Shown here one piece after another: positions 34,440-43,229 of a stretch of DNA of 64,000 nt. A program made the position numbers and the translations under genes. Below the pieces are notes generated by a model. That model saw nothing but the letters and a program-made list of their open reading frames with translations, was not told the origin of the DNA and did not search any database. The first letter of the stretch is position 1; every line of letters begins with the position of its first letter. Source of the DNA: Corynebacterium renale (lineage in GTDB: Bacteria > Actinomycetota > Actinomycetes > Mycobacteriales > Mycobacteriaceae); the NCBI RefSeq assembly GCF_002563965.1, contig NZ_PDJF01000001.1, forward strand, positions 1,922,001 to 1,986,000, in the 5' to 3' direction.

Positions 34440-35732
34440 GTGTCACGTCACCGGGCTGACCACAGTCCTTTACGTATAGCCCCGTGGATTTTCGTGGCGC
34501 TAGTCGTCGTCGCCATTTCTGTGACAGCGGCGTGGGTCTGGGACGGGGCGCGTGAACGCCAACAAGCTTCTGACGCAGCCTTCAAAAACAGTTGTCCTGC
34601 GGGAACCATAGAGATCCCGGTTGCACAGTGGCGTCAAGGCGCAGCTGACTCAGTGATTTCCGCGTTTGAATCCATGGGGACAGTGCGTGACTATTGCCTC
34701 AAGCCCGTCATCACTGACGATGTGCAGAAGGCCGCTATCCTCGTTGCTCCTTCTCTCGCCCACACCTCACGAGAAGCCGTTGACAGCACTGTTGTAGGAA
34801 CTACGCCTGTTTTCCTCCACGAACCGGATACCACTGAAGCTCCCGCTGCCCAGGTTGTCTACCCAGTAGTAGATCTACCGCAAGCGTCTGCTGCCGCCGC
34901 GAAAGCTTTAGCGCATTCCTCCGCCGAAGCCGACAACCTCCTGCACCGCGATCGCTTCGTCACCGCAGAAATTGCCCGAGCATCGGGGCGTCCTTTCGTG
35001 ACCACAGATTCTGGACAAGAGATTCCTGGCGCCGACATTCCCGTCTCAGCCTGGGCTTTAGCTGCCACTAGTGCGTCCCCTGAAAGTGAAGAAATACTGC
35101 GGGTATCACGCTCGCTTATCGACGCCCTCCCCGCAGAATCCATCACCACCGAGTACCACCAGGCAGTGCCTGCACCAAGCAACAACCCAGTCGCTACCCT
35201 GTATTTAATCGACACTTCTGAGGCTGCAGCGCCATGGTTGGGATCGATTGCCTCAGGAATGGGTACTTCAGCCGCTCAGCTTGAAGCTCAAGGCAAGCCG
35301 ATAGCAGTGTGGAATTATTCCTCCCCTTTAAACGAGGGCGTTAATAAACCATGGCGCGTGAACACTAGTTTCGGACAAGCAAACGCTGGTGAAATTGCTG
35401 CACGCTGGGGTACGGGCGGAGTTCCTCAAACACGAACGTCGTTGCTCGCAGCTGCGGAGGCAGCAAGCACCTACAGCAACGAGACGAAGCAACCTGTGCG
35501 GGTTGTCCTCGTAACTACGGGATCCGTACCTGAGTCAATGTCGGATGCTGATTTTGCGGCGCGCTTCGGCGAAGTCCAAGCTATGGGTGAAGTGATGCTG
35601 GATGTGGTGCATCTCGGTTCTGCCCCGGTTGACCCAGTTATTGCGGAGAGTGCTCAGTCCGTGACGCAGCTGGCAGCAAATAAAGCAACACCCGAAACCT
35701 TTGCGCGGGTTTCGGGCGTATTCGGGGAGTAA
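34440..35732 (+). CDS. Membrane-anchored extracytoplasmic protein with VWA-like C-terminal domain
   Basis: 430 aa. A single N-terminal transmembrane helix at about 15-36 (WIFVALVVVAISVTAAW) with positive residues before it puts the rest outside. Residues about 50-210 form an unassigned, binding-protein-like region; Cys51 and Cys86 (SCPAGT, DYCLKP) could form a disulfide. From about 255 a von Willebrand A-like fold appears: LYLIDTSEAA (in place of DxSxS), VWNYSSPLNEGV, VRVVLVTTGSVPESM. The metal site is only partly conserved. GTG 34440 follows AAAGGAG. Lies 99 nt after the CNNM pair; function unknown. Confidence 0.68.
   Translation: MSRHRADHSPLRIAPWIFVALVVVAISVTAAWVWDGARERQQASDAAFKNSCPAGTIEIPVAQWRQGAADSVISAFESMGTVRDYCLKPVITDDVQKAAILVAPSLAHTSREAVDSTVVGTTPVFLHEPDTTEAPAAQVVYPVVDLPQASAAAAKALAHSSAEADNLLHRDRFVTAEIARASGRPFVTTDSGQEIPGADIPVSAWALAATSASPESEEILRVSRSLIDALPAESITTEYHQAVPAPSNNPVATLYLIDTSEAAAPWLGSIASGMGTSAAQLEAQGKPIAVWNYSSPLNEGVNKPWRVNTSFGQANAGEIAARWGTGGVPQTRTSLLAAAEAASTYSNETKQPVRVVLVTTGSVPESMSDADFAARFGEVQAMGEVMLDVVHLGSAPVDPVIAESAQSVTQLAANKATPETFARVSGVFGE
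35114..35123 (-). repeat. 10-mer GTCGATAAGC, copy 6
   Basis: Inside the VWA-like gene, minus orientation. Confidence 0.8.
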
Positions 35733-35745
35733 AAGCGAACGTGCT

Positions 35746-36294
35746 TTAAGAAGAGTTACGCATACGACGACGTTCAGCAAGTTCGTCGACGCCAAAAACA
35801 GCGGGCGCTTCTGGTTCTACGGATTCTGCCGGGAATTCTGCGATGGTGCCGGTGAGTTCTTTCATAATCCCGGGGACTGCAATACCGAATACGCCTTGGC
35901 CGTCGGACAAAAGATCGATAACTTCATTGGCGGACCGGCATTCATACACGGTTGCGCCATCAGATACGAGCGTAATACCAGCTAAATCTTCGACGCCACG
36001 ATCTCGCAGACGCTCAACCGCTTGGCGGATATTCTGCAATGAAATACCAGTGTCGAGGAGACGCTTAACGATTTTGAGGACCAGGATGTCCCGGAATGAG
36101 TACAGGCGCTGGGAGCCAGATCCGCGTGCACTGCGGATAGATGGCTTCACCAAATTGGTGCGTGCCCAGTAATCGAGCTGCCGGTAGGTAATGCCAGCGA
36201 CTTGGCAGGCGATGGGGACTCGGTATCCAACTTCGTCGGATGGTCCAACGTCGAAGAGTGTTGCCTGTACTCCGTTAGACGCCTGTTCGCTCAT
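35746..36294 (-). CDS. MerR-family transcriptional regulator (Rv1830 type)
   Basis: 182 aa. The winged-helix domain lies near residues 22-95: YRVPIACQVAGITYRQLDYW, then RSARGSGSQRLYSFRDILVL, typical of MerR. The C-terminal effector region is short and has no cysteine metal site (only Cys27 and one Cys near 119). Gene order odhI/garA, ftsR, bifunctional nuclease, MerR is the same as Rv1827-Rv1830 of M. tuberculosis, where the last protein is a regulator of growth genes. AGGGAGA precedes the ATG by 6 nt. Confidence 0.88.
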   Translation of the reverse strand: MSEQASNGVQATLFDVGPSDEVGYRVPIACQVAGITYRQLDYWARTNLVKPSIRSARGSGSQRLYSFRDILVLKIVKRLLDTGISLQNIRQAVERLRDRGVEDLAGITLVSDGATVYECRSANEVIDLLSDGQGVFGIAVPGIMKELTGTIAEFPAESVEPEAPAVFGVDELAERRRMRNSS

Positions 36295-36417
36295 TATTTC
36301 TCCCTAAACTGATGTTGCTGAAAAGTGTACGCCATGTCGCGCGCAATGTCTCAACTGTAAAACAGGTTTACTTAAACATCGTGCGACACGCCGTAACCAT
36401 CAACCTCAACTTTAAGG

Positions 36418-37032
36418 TTATACCCCTTCTTCCCCACTGTCCTCTTGAGTTTCATTAGTCCCAGGAGTTTCTTCAGAATCGAGTTTAAAATCTTCTTCAG
36501 AGACCCCGAGGTTCTTCATGAACTCCTCAAAATCACTCGAGGTCCCTTGCTCGTCGGCGTCGAAGGATTCCCCTATTTCTTCCGCTGATTCGGATTTAGC
36601 GATGGAAAATCCCAGGGTCTCTTCCATCTCTTCGGCGGGAATGAAAAGCGATGCTTCGCGCAATACTATTGGATCCGCGTACAACGGTATATCGAGCTCA
36701 AGAGATAAGATGATGGCGTCCGAGGTCTTGAGGTCGAAGGACTTTCCGTTGCCAAGATTTAGCGTCGCTACAAACACTCCCTCGAAATAGTTTGTCAACG
36801 TCACAGTTGGCTCATCACTGAAATTGCGAATAATGTGCCCCGCGACTTCATGTATCTCTGGCCTTCGAGGTTCGTGGCCAGACATGCGCGCCTCAATATG
36901 TGCGGCTTGTGCTGGGCTTATCCATACGGGGATTATCCTGGCTTCTTCTTCCCAACCCAGCACGCAGCAGGAAAAATTTTCGGGGCCAAGAACTTTGGCG
37001 CCGTAAATCTTCAATGCTACAGGCTTACCCAT
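36418..37032 (-). CDS. Bifunctional nuclease family protein (DUF151/BFN)
   Basis: 204 aa. The BFN domain occupies about residues 10-140, with KVLGPENFSCCVLGWEEEARIIPVWISPAQA, a helix, then ATLNLGNGKSFDLKTSDAIILSLEL. The family was named for nuclease activity in plants, but actinobacterial members (Rv1829 type) are not well characterised. The C-terminal 65 residues are very acidic and likely disordered (EDFKLDSEETPG). It directly follows ftsR (stop next to start, no gap), so both are in one message. Confidence 0.87.
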   Translation of the reverse strand: MGKPVALKIYGAKVLGPENFSCCVLGWEEEARIIPVWISPAQAAHIEARMSGHEPRRPEIHEVAGHIIRNFSDEPTVTLTNYFEGVFVATLNLGNGKSFDLKTSDAIILSLELDIPLYADPIVLREASLFIPAEEMEETLGFSIAKSESAEEIGESFDADEQGTSSDFEEFMKNLGVSEEDFKLDSEETPGTNETQEDSGEEGV

Positions 37033-37767
37033 TTATCCCAGTTCTTTCCGTACGGCTTCTTTAAGCAACGCTCCGTGCAACGACACCATGAGGGCAGAAA
37101 GTTGCTGACCAAGCTCCTCAGCACGAGCATGTGCAACATCGTCGTGTGCTTGCGCAACCGGCCGGACCGCAGCTGAGATTAAGTCGGCCTGACGTCGTGC
37201 TGCTTGCGCAACGGTCCTCAGATGGCGCATGTCGTACCCATATTCTGCAATGGCATGCGCTTGCCGTACAACGTTCACATCGTCGGGCCCGAAATATCCG
37301 GCAGCATCGGGGCTAATCAGTTTATTCGCCACAATATCTGCGATGAACTCGGGCGAGGTTCCAGTTTGCTCCGCTAAATCAGAGTCTGTTATGCGGACAG
37401 GTGCCGGTGCTTTAAAGTTTTCCGGTGCAACCATGACCCCGGCAGAAGCCAACGGAGTGACGTTACCCGCATCCATGGCCTCAAGCTGCTCTCGAATAAC
37501 TTTCAGAGGCAAGTAATTATCGCGCTGGACCGTGAGAACATAGCGCAAACGGTTGATGTCACTTTCAGAAAACCGCCTGTACCCCGAAGCGGTACGCGAT
37601 GGAGACACCAAACCTTCAGATTCAAGGAATCGAATCTTAGACACCGTAACATCGGGGAACTCTGCCTTGAGTTGTTCAAGAACAATCCCAATGGACACGG
37701 TCTTGGGCTTGGTGGTTTTGGTCGACGTCCGGGATTGCGCCGCGGATGACGATGACACTGCGCTCAC
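37033..37767 (-). CDS. ftsR: MerR-family cell-division regulator FtsR
   Basis: 244 aa. In C. glutamicum FtsR activates ftsZ. The MerR winged helix lies near 25-100 with VSKIRFLESEGLVSPSRTASGYRRFSES split over two motifs, followed by LKVIREQLEAMDAG. The C-terminal half has helices (HLRTVAQAARRQADLISAA) that probably dimerise. Position between odhI and the BFN gene matches Rv1828 in mycobacteria. A 90-bp spacer to odhI holds no terminator that I can see, so read-through from odhI is possible. Confidence 0.9.
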   Translation of the reverse strand: MSAVSSSSAAQSRTSTKTTKPKTVSIGIVLEQLKAEFPDVTVSKIRFLESEGLVSPSRTASGYRRFSESDINRLRYVLTVQRDNYLPLKVIREQLEAMDAGNVTPLASAGVMVAPENFKAPAPVRITDSDLAEQTGTSPEFIADIVANKLISPDAAGYFGPDDVNVVRQAHAIAEYGYDMRHLRTVAQAARRQADLISAAVRPVAQAHDDVAHARAEELGQQLSALMVSLHGALLKEAVRKELG

Positions 37768-37857
37768 GATAACTACCTACTCTGACACAAAGCCGGTGCA
37801 CCCGACGAGTACACCGGCCTAGATAACCCTTACGGGCTCACCGAATGTTGAACTAGA

Positions 37858-38295
37858 TTACTTCTTTGGACCAGCCAGAAACACTAGGCGGAACTTGCCA
37901 ATCTGAACTTCATCGCCGGTGGAAAGAATTTCGGAATTGCGTGGCTCGCGGTTGACATACGTCCCGTTCAGCGATCCCACATCAACAACCTCGTATTCAC
38001 CATCGTCAGTCTGACGGAATTCTGCGTGACGGCGAGAAACGGTGACATCATCGAGGAAAATGTCCGCCTCAGGGTGACGTCCCGCAGTTGTGACTTCCTG
38101 GTCTAGAAGGAAGCGGGCACCAGCGTTAGGCCCGCGCTTGACCACCAGCAGAGCGGCGCCTGCCGGAATATTATCTGCACTGTCCTGTGCAGGCGCGGAT
38201 GCAGCACCCGACTCCATTTCTTTGAGGAGATCGGCACGAAAAACTGACGTGGTTTCGACCTGCTGAGGCTCCAGGTTGTTCTGCTCGTTGCTCAT
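37858..38295 (-). CDS. odhI: FHA-domain inhibitor of 2-oxoglutarate dehydrogenase (OdhI/GarA)
   Basis: 145 aa. The N-terminal VETTSVF (Thr15, Thr16) is the site phosphorylated by PknG and PknA/B. The FHA domain (about 50-140) has GRHPEADIFLDDVTVSRRHAEF with the phosphothreonine-binding Arg, Ser and His, and VGSLNGTYVN. Unphosphorylated OdhI binds the E1 subunit of 2-oxoglutarate dehydrogenase and blocks it, steering carbon to glutamate; phosphorylation releases it through an intramolecular contact. GGAGGA lies 10 nt before the start. All key residues are present. Confidence 0.96.
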   Translation of the reverse strand: MSNEQNNLEPQQVETTSVFRADLLKEMESGAASAPAQDSADNIPAGAALLVVKRGPNAGARFLLDQEVTTAGRHPEADIFLDDVTVSRRHAEFRQTDDGEYEVVDVGSLNGTYVNREPRNSEILSTGDEVQIGKFRLVFLAGPKK

Positions 38296-38444
38296 CTATT
38301 TATCCTCCGCTTCAGACGGGTAAGTACGATGGCTACCATAATAGCGACTTTTTAGATTGTCGCCGGCCGCTTATGAGATTACACCACTGTAATTGCACAG
38401 AAGCATTGGAAGAATCCATCATGGCAACCAGGGCGACGTTTTTC

Positions 38445-40733
38445 CTAACGGAAAATATTACCTATGCCTGAAATAACGGAGTTGCCTCCCGACAAGGGAT
38501 TGTCGGAAACCATATAGGTCCACGTTGCAGAAGGACGCGAAAGGCCTTCATCATCAAGGTGGGCACCGGAGGCGTCGATAAGCACCGTGTTAAAGGTCTG
38601 CACTGCTTTGTCGACTGCCCGTTGAGCTAGGTCCTTAAATTCGCGCACCGCGATTCGGTGGTACTCGTCAATGGGAGTCTCGCGGGCTATTGCACGCAAA
38701 TGGATGGATTCACGGACGTCATCCATGACCTCAAGGTGCTCGGCCCACTCGTTGTCCAAGTGAAAAAGCATAATTTCGCGGGCTGCATGCTCGCGTACAT
38801 CGGTGGGAAGATCCCCAAGCTCCGCTGCACGGTTAGGGCTCCGCTCAGCGAGCTCCTGCCATGCTTTGGGGGTGTCCAGAAGTTGGGCGCGACGCTTTTC
38901 GATGATATCCCGCTGATCAGCCAGCAGCTGGTTGTATTTCCATGTCTGCGCGTGAATTTCCAAAAGCTGCCCCTCAGTAACACGCTGACAGTGTTCAACA
39001 AATTCTTGGACCCGTGGTGCAGTGATCAGGCCGTCCTCCTCAGGATGCGCAACGACGCTTTCGTCGGCTCCACCGGCAACGACTACGTCGTCCTCCAAAG
39101 ACACGAAGAAAAGCGATAGCCCCGGATCGCCCTGACGGCCGGCACGTCCACGGAGCTGATTATCCAAACGCGCCGTCCTGTGACGCGACGTACCAAGCAC
39201 CGCTAGACCACCCACGGCGACGACTGCGTCGTGGTCTTTGCCGTCTGCGCCTCCGAGTCTGATGTCGGTGCCTCGGCCGGCCATTTGGGTGGATACGGTC
39301 ACGCGCCCAAGGTCGCCGGCCTCGGCGATAATCGCGGCTTCTTCGGCGTCATTCTTTGCATTGAGCACGTTGACCTCGATGCCTCGGTGACGCAATGCTT
39401 CCGCAAGAGCTTCCGATTCCGCGACGTCCTGCGTGCCGACGAGCACTGGTCTCTGCTCCCCGTGCAGGACCTCAATTTCGCGCACGATCGCGGCATTCTT
39501 TTCTGCCATAGTGGCGTAGATTCGGTCGGCTTCGTCGAAACGCTGGAGTGGCTTATCTCGGTCGATGACCGACACGTGCAGGTCATAGAACTGGCGCAGC
39601 TGGTCGGTTGCTTCTACAGCTGTGCCGGTCATGCCGCAGACCATCGGGTAGCGCCGCATGAGCGCTTGGAGTGTCATGGTGTCGAGGATGCGACCGCCCT
39701 CAGTCACATCGAGGCCTTCCTTAGCTTCCACTGCGGCTTGCAGGCCGTCCGGCCACCTTTGAAGATCAGCGACACGGCCCCGAGAGGCGTCGATAAGCTG
39801 AATTTTTCCATCCCGGACAATGTAGTGGACATCGCGTTGCAGCAGGGCATGGGCGTGCAGGGCCAGGTTCACTTGGACCAGTGTGGTGCCGACGTGTTCG
39901 TCACTGTAGAGCGAGTCAATGCCAAGTTCCCGCTCCACGCGGTTAGCACCGTCCTCGGTGAGAAACACATTTCTGCGATCCTCGTCGGTGTTGTAGTGCT
40001 CCCCTTCCTTGAGCCGGCCAACGACCGCAGTGATATGACCGGTCGGCGCCTTACCCGGCTGACTACCAGCAAGCACAAGCGGAACGAGAGCTTCGTCCAC
40101 GAGCACTGAGTCCGCCTCATCCACAATTGCAACGTCAGCGGGTTGCTGCACTGCATCGACACGGTCAGTGACTTGATGATCGCGCAATACGTCGAAACCA
40201 ATTTCGTTCACGGGGCCGTACACAACGTCGCACGAGTAGGCCTGGGCGCGCTGCGCATGATCCTTCTTTTCCGTAATCGCCCCGACACTAACGCCAAAAT
40301 ACTCCACGAGTGGCCCCATCCAATCAGCATCGCGCTGGGCCAAATAGTCGTTCACGGTGATAACGTGAACGCGCTTGCCCAAAAGAGCAAACCCGGTCGC
40401 GGCCATTGCCCCCACCAAGGTCTTGCCCTCACCTGTAGCCATCTGTATGACGTCACCCTCCACGAGGCGGAGGACCGCTTGCGTCTGCGACGGAAATGGT
40501 TTCAACCCGAGGGTGCGTTCAGAGGCAACGGCTAATGCGGCGAGGAAGGTCGCTGAATCTTTCACTTTGCCATCGGCAAGCGCACCGCGCGCAGCTGAAA
40601 CAACTTCCTTATCGCTGAGTTGCGCTAAATCAGCGATGATTCCAGTAGCTTTCTCGGAGATTGCCCGGCTGCGTTTTTGGTTGCGCGACGTCCCCGCTCC
40701 CATCGCTTTCCAGAACCAATCAAACGCTGCCAT
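38445..40733 (-). CDS. secA2: Accessory preprotein translocase ATPase SecA2
   Basis: 762 aa, shorter than housekeeping SecA (about 850-950), as usual for actinobacterial SecA2. Walker A MATGEGKT lies near 98-105, DEADSVLVDEA near 205 and a second RecA domain with STQMAGRGTDIRLGG and RGRAGRQGDPG. The C-terminal zinc-binding tail of SecA1 is absent; the protein ends SGIGNIFR. It drives export of a small set of proteins through SecYEG. The gene lies upstream of odhI as in other corynebacteria, with a 149-bp spacer that must contain the odhI promoter. GGGAGG stands 9 nt before the start. Confidence 0.95.
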   Translation of the reverse strand: MAAFDWFWKAMGAGTSRNQKRSRAISEKATGIIADLAQLSDKEVVSAARGALADGKVKDSATFLAALAVASERTLGLKPFPSQTQAVLRLVEGDVIQMATGEGKTLVGAMAATGFALLGKRVHVITVNDYLAQRDADWMGPLVEYFGVSVGAITEKKDHAQRAQAYSCDVVYGPVNEIGFDVLRDHQVTDRVDAVQQPADVAIVDEADSVLVDEALVPLVLAGSQPGKAPTGHITAVVGRLKEGEHYNTDEDRRNVFLTEDGANRVERELGIDSLYSDEHVGTTLVQVNLALHAHALLQRDVHYIVRDGKIQLIDASRGRVADLQRWPDGLQAAVEAKEGLDVTEGGRILDTMTLQALMRRYPMVCGMTGTAVEATDQLRQFYDLHVSVIDRDKPLQRFDEADRIYATMAEKNAAIVREIEVLHGEQRPVLVGTQDVAESEALAEALRHRGIEVNVLNAKNDAEEAAIIAEAGDLGRVTVSTQMAGRGTDIRLGGADGKDHDAVVAVGGLAVLGTSRHRTARLDNQLRGRAGRQGDPGLSLFFVSLEDDVVVAGGADESVVAHPEEDGLITAPRVQEFVEHCQRVTEGQLLEIHAQTWKYNQLLADQRDIIEKRRAQLLDTPKAWQELAERSPNRAAELGDLPTDVREHAAREIMLFHLDNEWAEHLEVMDDVRESIHLRAIARETPIDEYHRIAVREFKDLAQRAVDKAVQTFNTVLIDASGAHLDDEGLSRPSATWTYMVSDNPLSGGNSVISGIGNIFR
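38574..38583 (+). repeat. 10-mer GTCGATAAGC, copy 7
   Basis: Inside secA2 near its 3' end. Confidence 0.8.
39789..39798 (+). repeat. 10-mer GTCGATAAGC, copy 8
   Basis: Second copy in secA2. Confidence 0.8.
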
Positions 40734-40845
40734 CGCCGCGCCTCCCTGTTTACTTGTGTCGAATGTTTCCGTACCAGTCTAGCCATCACAGCTGCACATA
40801 ACTTACGGCCTCCCATCCGCTACTCGTCCGCCTACGTTGCGGAGT

Positions 40846-40851
40846 TAGAGT
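40846..40851 (+). promoter_or_regulatory. -10 box TAGAGT, leaderless
   Basis: TAGAGT ends 7 nt before ATG 40859; the intervening AGTACCC has no ribosome-site character. Confidence 0.45.
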
Positions 40852-40858
40852 AGTACCC

Positions 40859-41257
40859 ATGACATCGACGTTCCCACCTTCAAGACGGTGCCCATGTGGT
40901 TCTGGCTTAACTTTTGGTGAATGCTGCAAGCATTATCACGACGGCGCCCAAGCACCCACCGCAGAGACACTTATGCGTTCCCGCTTCAGCGCGTTTGTCA
41001 CCCACGACGAGCCCTACCTCTTACGCACCTGGGATCCCGCGACCCGACCTATTGGTCCCTTAGCCCTGGATCAGATGCCCATTACGTTTTACCGGTTGGA
41101 CATTCTTGATACCCGCGATGGTGGATTGCTTGACGACGCCGGCGTGGTCGAATTCGAAGCCTTCTACAGAGGTGATCCCTCAGGCTCCCAGCGTGAACGC
41201 AGCACTTTCCGACGCATCGAAGGAGCCTGGTATTACACCGACGGTGATGTTTCCTAA
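40859..41257 (+). CDS. YchJ-family SEC-C motif protein
   Basis: 132 aa (UPF0225). The N-terminal SEC-C-like zinc motif RCPCGSGLTFGECCKHYH (Cys9, Cys11, Cys20, Cys21/His) is followed by the YchJ domain: TAETLMRSRFSAFVTHDEPYLLRTWDP, split by a turn, and a C-terminal FEAFYRGDP with NTF2-like appearance. The molecular role is unknown. It is divergent from secA2 (125-bp spacer) and lies upstream of tRNA-Pro. Confidence 0.87.
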   Translation: MTSTFPPSRRCPCGSGLTFGECCKHYHDGAQAPTAETLMRSRFSAFVTHDEPYLLRTWDPATRPIGPLALDQMPITFYRLDILDTRDGGLLDDAGVVEFEAFYRGDPSGSQRERSTFRRIEGAWYYTDGDVS

Positions 41258-41335
41258 CCCGGAATCACCTGGATTTTTAGGCAAATTACAGCAGTGTGGT
41301 GTAACCTCATTCTCGTTGTCTTAAGTAGATAACGG

Positions 41336-41409
41336 CGGGCTATGGCGCAGTTTGGTAGCGCACTACACTGGGGGTGTAGGGGTCGCAGGTTCAAATCCTG
41401 TTAGCCCGA
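41336..41409 (+). tRNA. tRNA-Pro (anticodon GGG)
   Basis: Cloverleaf: acceptor stem CGGGCTA (41336-41342) with TAGCCCG (41402-41408), discriminator A at 41409; D-arm GCGC...GCGC; anticodon stem CTACA/TGTAG (41363-41367/41375-41379) with loop CTGGGGG, anticodon GGG at 41370-41372; T-arm GCAGG TTCAAAT CCTGT. CCA is not encoded. Reads CCC/CCU codons. Confidence 0.95.
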
Positions 41410-41431
41410 CTCTTGATCATTAAGAACAAAT

Positions 41432-41464
41432 CTGGAGGCCGGTACGCAATGTACCGGCCTTCAG
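41432..41464. terminator. Terminator after tRNA-Pro
   Basis: Arms 41432-41445 and 41451-41464 pair over 14 positions (one G-T wobble, 10 perfect inner pairs AGGCCGGTAC/GTACCGGCCT) with a 5-nt loop, followed by TGTTTT on the plus strand. The convergent gene to the right ends 10 nt away, so it may use the same hairpin. Confidence 0.85.
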
Positions 41465-41474
41465 TGTTTTCCCG

Positions 41475-43229
41475 TTAGCGTCCGATAAGACGCGGAACTA
41501 CAGGATCACCATCACCCAACAAAGCCTTCAGATTGCCCCGCCTCTCGACGACACTCGTCACCGCCTTCATTCGCTTCTTTTCCCGAGAACCACCGGCTCC
41601 CATCGGTGCACCACCAGCCATCATCGGGTGGCCACCACGAACCCCCTGAGAGGCGGAGCCCTGGGGTGCTGAGGCGGAACCGGAAGCAGATGCGCCAGTG
41701 CTCGGAACGCCTGCGCCTGGTGTGCTGGTGCCTGGCGTGCCGTTGCCTGTCATGCCCGCACCTAATCCACGACCAAGAGCACCGGCCGAACTACCAGCAG
41801 CCCCACCGAAACCGGTGCCACCAAAACCTGGACGCGGTGAACCAACACCACCGGCGCCTGTTGCGCCGTGCAGTCCACTCATTCCAGCTGCCCCCGAAGT
41901 CGCCTTGCCCCGAAGAGCGCCGGCGTGGCCTAAACTACCGATCCTGCTGGTTCCCGGGCCAACGTTGCCACGTAGCGTGCCGCCCTGACCGATTCCTCCG
42001 ATTCCGGCCGCTCCCATGCCACCGTTTCCCAGGACACCAGAACCAGGTAAAGAACCCACATTCGCAGCCGTACTTGGCGACGTCCCGGACACAGGACCCA
42101 AGCTCCCCGGAATACCCGGTGTCATTCCACCTAATGACGGCACCGCCGCGGACTGCGCTGCTGGTGCAAGCGACGCGATCTCCGTTAAGGCCCCACCACC
42201 AGTGATACGAGGCGGCTCCGCAGCCGCGCGCAAGAACTGTGCCGATTCCGGTGCAGCACGCATAACATGCTCAATTTCTGCCTGACTCGTCGGAGTCATC
42301 GCAGCTAAAGCCTCACGGAAAGAATTCACAGCCACAGCATCAGTCTTCGCCTCAGCAACTCCACCGTTTCCGTTGTTCTGCGTTGGGGCACCAATAAGAG
42401 TCTCAACCGGTGGGCGGGAAAACTCAGCAAATACCGACCACAACGGCGGCCACGCCTGGAGCAATGCTTGTTCAGCAGCAATACGCTCAGCAGGAACCGG
42501 GATAAGTGCTAACGCTGCATGTGCTGCCCGAACGTATTGGCTACCCCACCCGTGTGCTGCCTGCATACCGACAAGCCCACTGCGCACACCCGCACCATTG
42601 AGACTGAAGTTATGAGCAAGTTTTGCCACATCAGCCAGGGTTTCCGAAGCTCGGTCAAATTGTGGGCCGGTGTTGACAGTGTTGACATCTCCAGCAAGCT
42701 GGGTGAACCTAGCTGCAAGATCAGTCATACCTGCGTTGATTGCTTCCCAGGATTGTTGGCCAGAGATCATTGCTGCCGTATCCGTGGTTAAGAATTGTTG
42801 CTCCAGCTCACCGAAAGATAACGGCGGAATGATCACCGCTGGTGTTATGCCGAAAGGATGCGCGGTAATAGGTGGCGCTTTCTCAAAAGAGATGGCTTCA
42901 GCATTAGCGTCAAAACCGACGTCAGCATGGCCGAGGACTGCTTTAAACAGGTTATCCTGCAGAAACGCAACCTGGGTATTCCGTCCCAGGGTATCCGACA
43001 CCCATTCTGCGTAGTGGCTAAACTTTTCCAGCAAACCTCTCGCTGAAGAATCGTGGCGTTCAAGAACATCGTCATGGATTCGGCCATAGTGATCTAACCC
43101 CGAGACCCTAGAGAAACTTGTCAGATTGTTCTGTCTCGTCGTCCGCGAATTCTTTCTCAGCTCTGCGCGAAATGCTTGCAGTCTTCGAACCGTGTCGAAG
43201 ATAAATTGCTGATCTACTTCAAAACTCAT
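41475..43229 (-). CDS. PPE/EspB-like protein with Gly-rich domain, candidate type VII secretion substrate
   Basis: 584 aa. Residues 1-270 are helical, without signal peptide or transmembrane helix, and contain WEAINAGM, which could be a WxG-like turn, and YGRIHDDVLE, which has the YxxxD spacing. This plan recalls PPE/EspB-type substrates of ESX systems. Residues about 350-545 are low complexity, rich in Gly, Ala, Ser and Pro (GNGGMGAAGIGGIGQGG). The C-terminus is basic and then conserved-looking (EKKRMKAVTSVVERR, DGDPVVPRLIG), like the ends of some actinobacterial ESX-associated proteins. Its start overlaps the stop of an upstream DUF3558-like lipoprotein gene by 4 nt (ATGA), so the two are co-translated. 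Assignment is by architecture only. Confidence 0.6.
   Translation of the reverse strand: MSFEVDQQFIFDTVRRLQAFRAELRKNSRTTRQNNLTSFSRVSGLDHYGRIHDDVLERHDSSARGLLEKFSHYAEWVSDTLGRNTQVAFLQDNLFKAVLGHADVGFDANAEAISFEKAPPITAHPFGITPAVIIPPLSFGELEQQFLTTDTAAMISGQQSWEAINAGMTDLAARFTQLAGDVNTVNTGPQFDRASETLADVAKLAHNFSLNGAGVRSGLVGMQAAHGWGSQYVRAAHAALALIPVPAERIAAEQALLQAWPPLWSVFAEFSRPPVETLIGAPTQNNGNGGVAEAKTDAVAVNSFREALAAMTPTSQAEIEHVMRAAPESAQFLRAAAEPPRITGGGALTEIASLAPAAQSAAVPSLGGMTPGIPGSLGPVSGTSPSTAANVGSLPGSGVLGNGGMGAAGIGGIGQGGTLRGNVGPGTSRIGSLGHAGALRGKATSGAAGMSGLHGATGAGGVGSPRPGFGGTGFGGAAGSSAGALGRGLGAGMTGNGTPGTSTPGAGVPSTGASASGSASAPQGSASQGVRGGHPMMAGGAPMGAGGSREKKRMKAVTSVVERRGNLKALLGDGDPVVPRLIGR

Noticed and set aside
39231..40109. 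292-codon open frame opposite secA2
   Set aside because: Lies wholly within secA2 on the other strand; no family resemblance, no ribosome site; shadow frame.
41606..42205. 199-codon frame rich in Pro/His/Arg opposite the Gly-rich gene
   Set aside because: Produced by the repeated Gly/Ala codons of the real gene read on the other strand.
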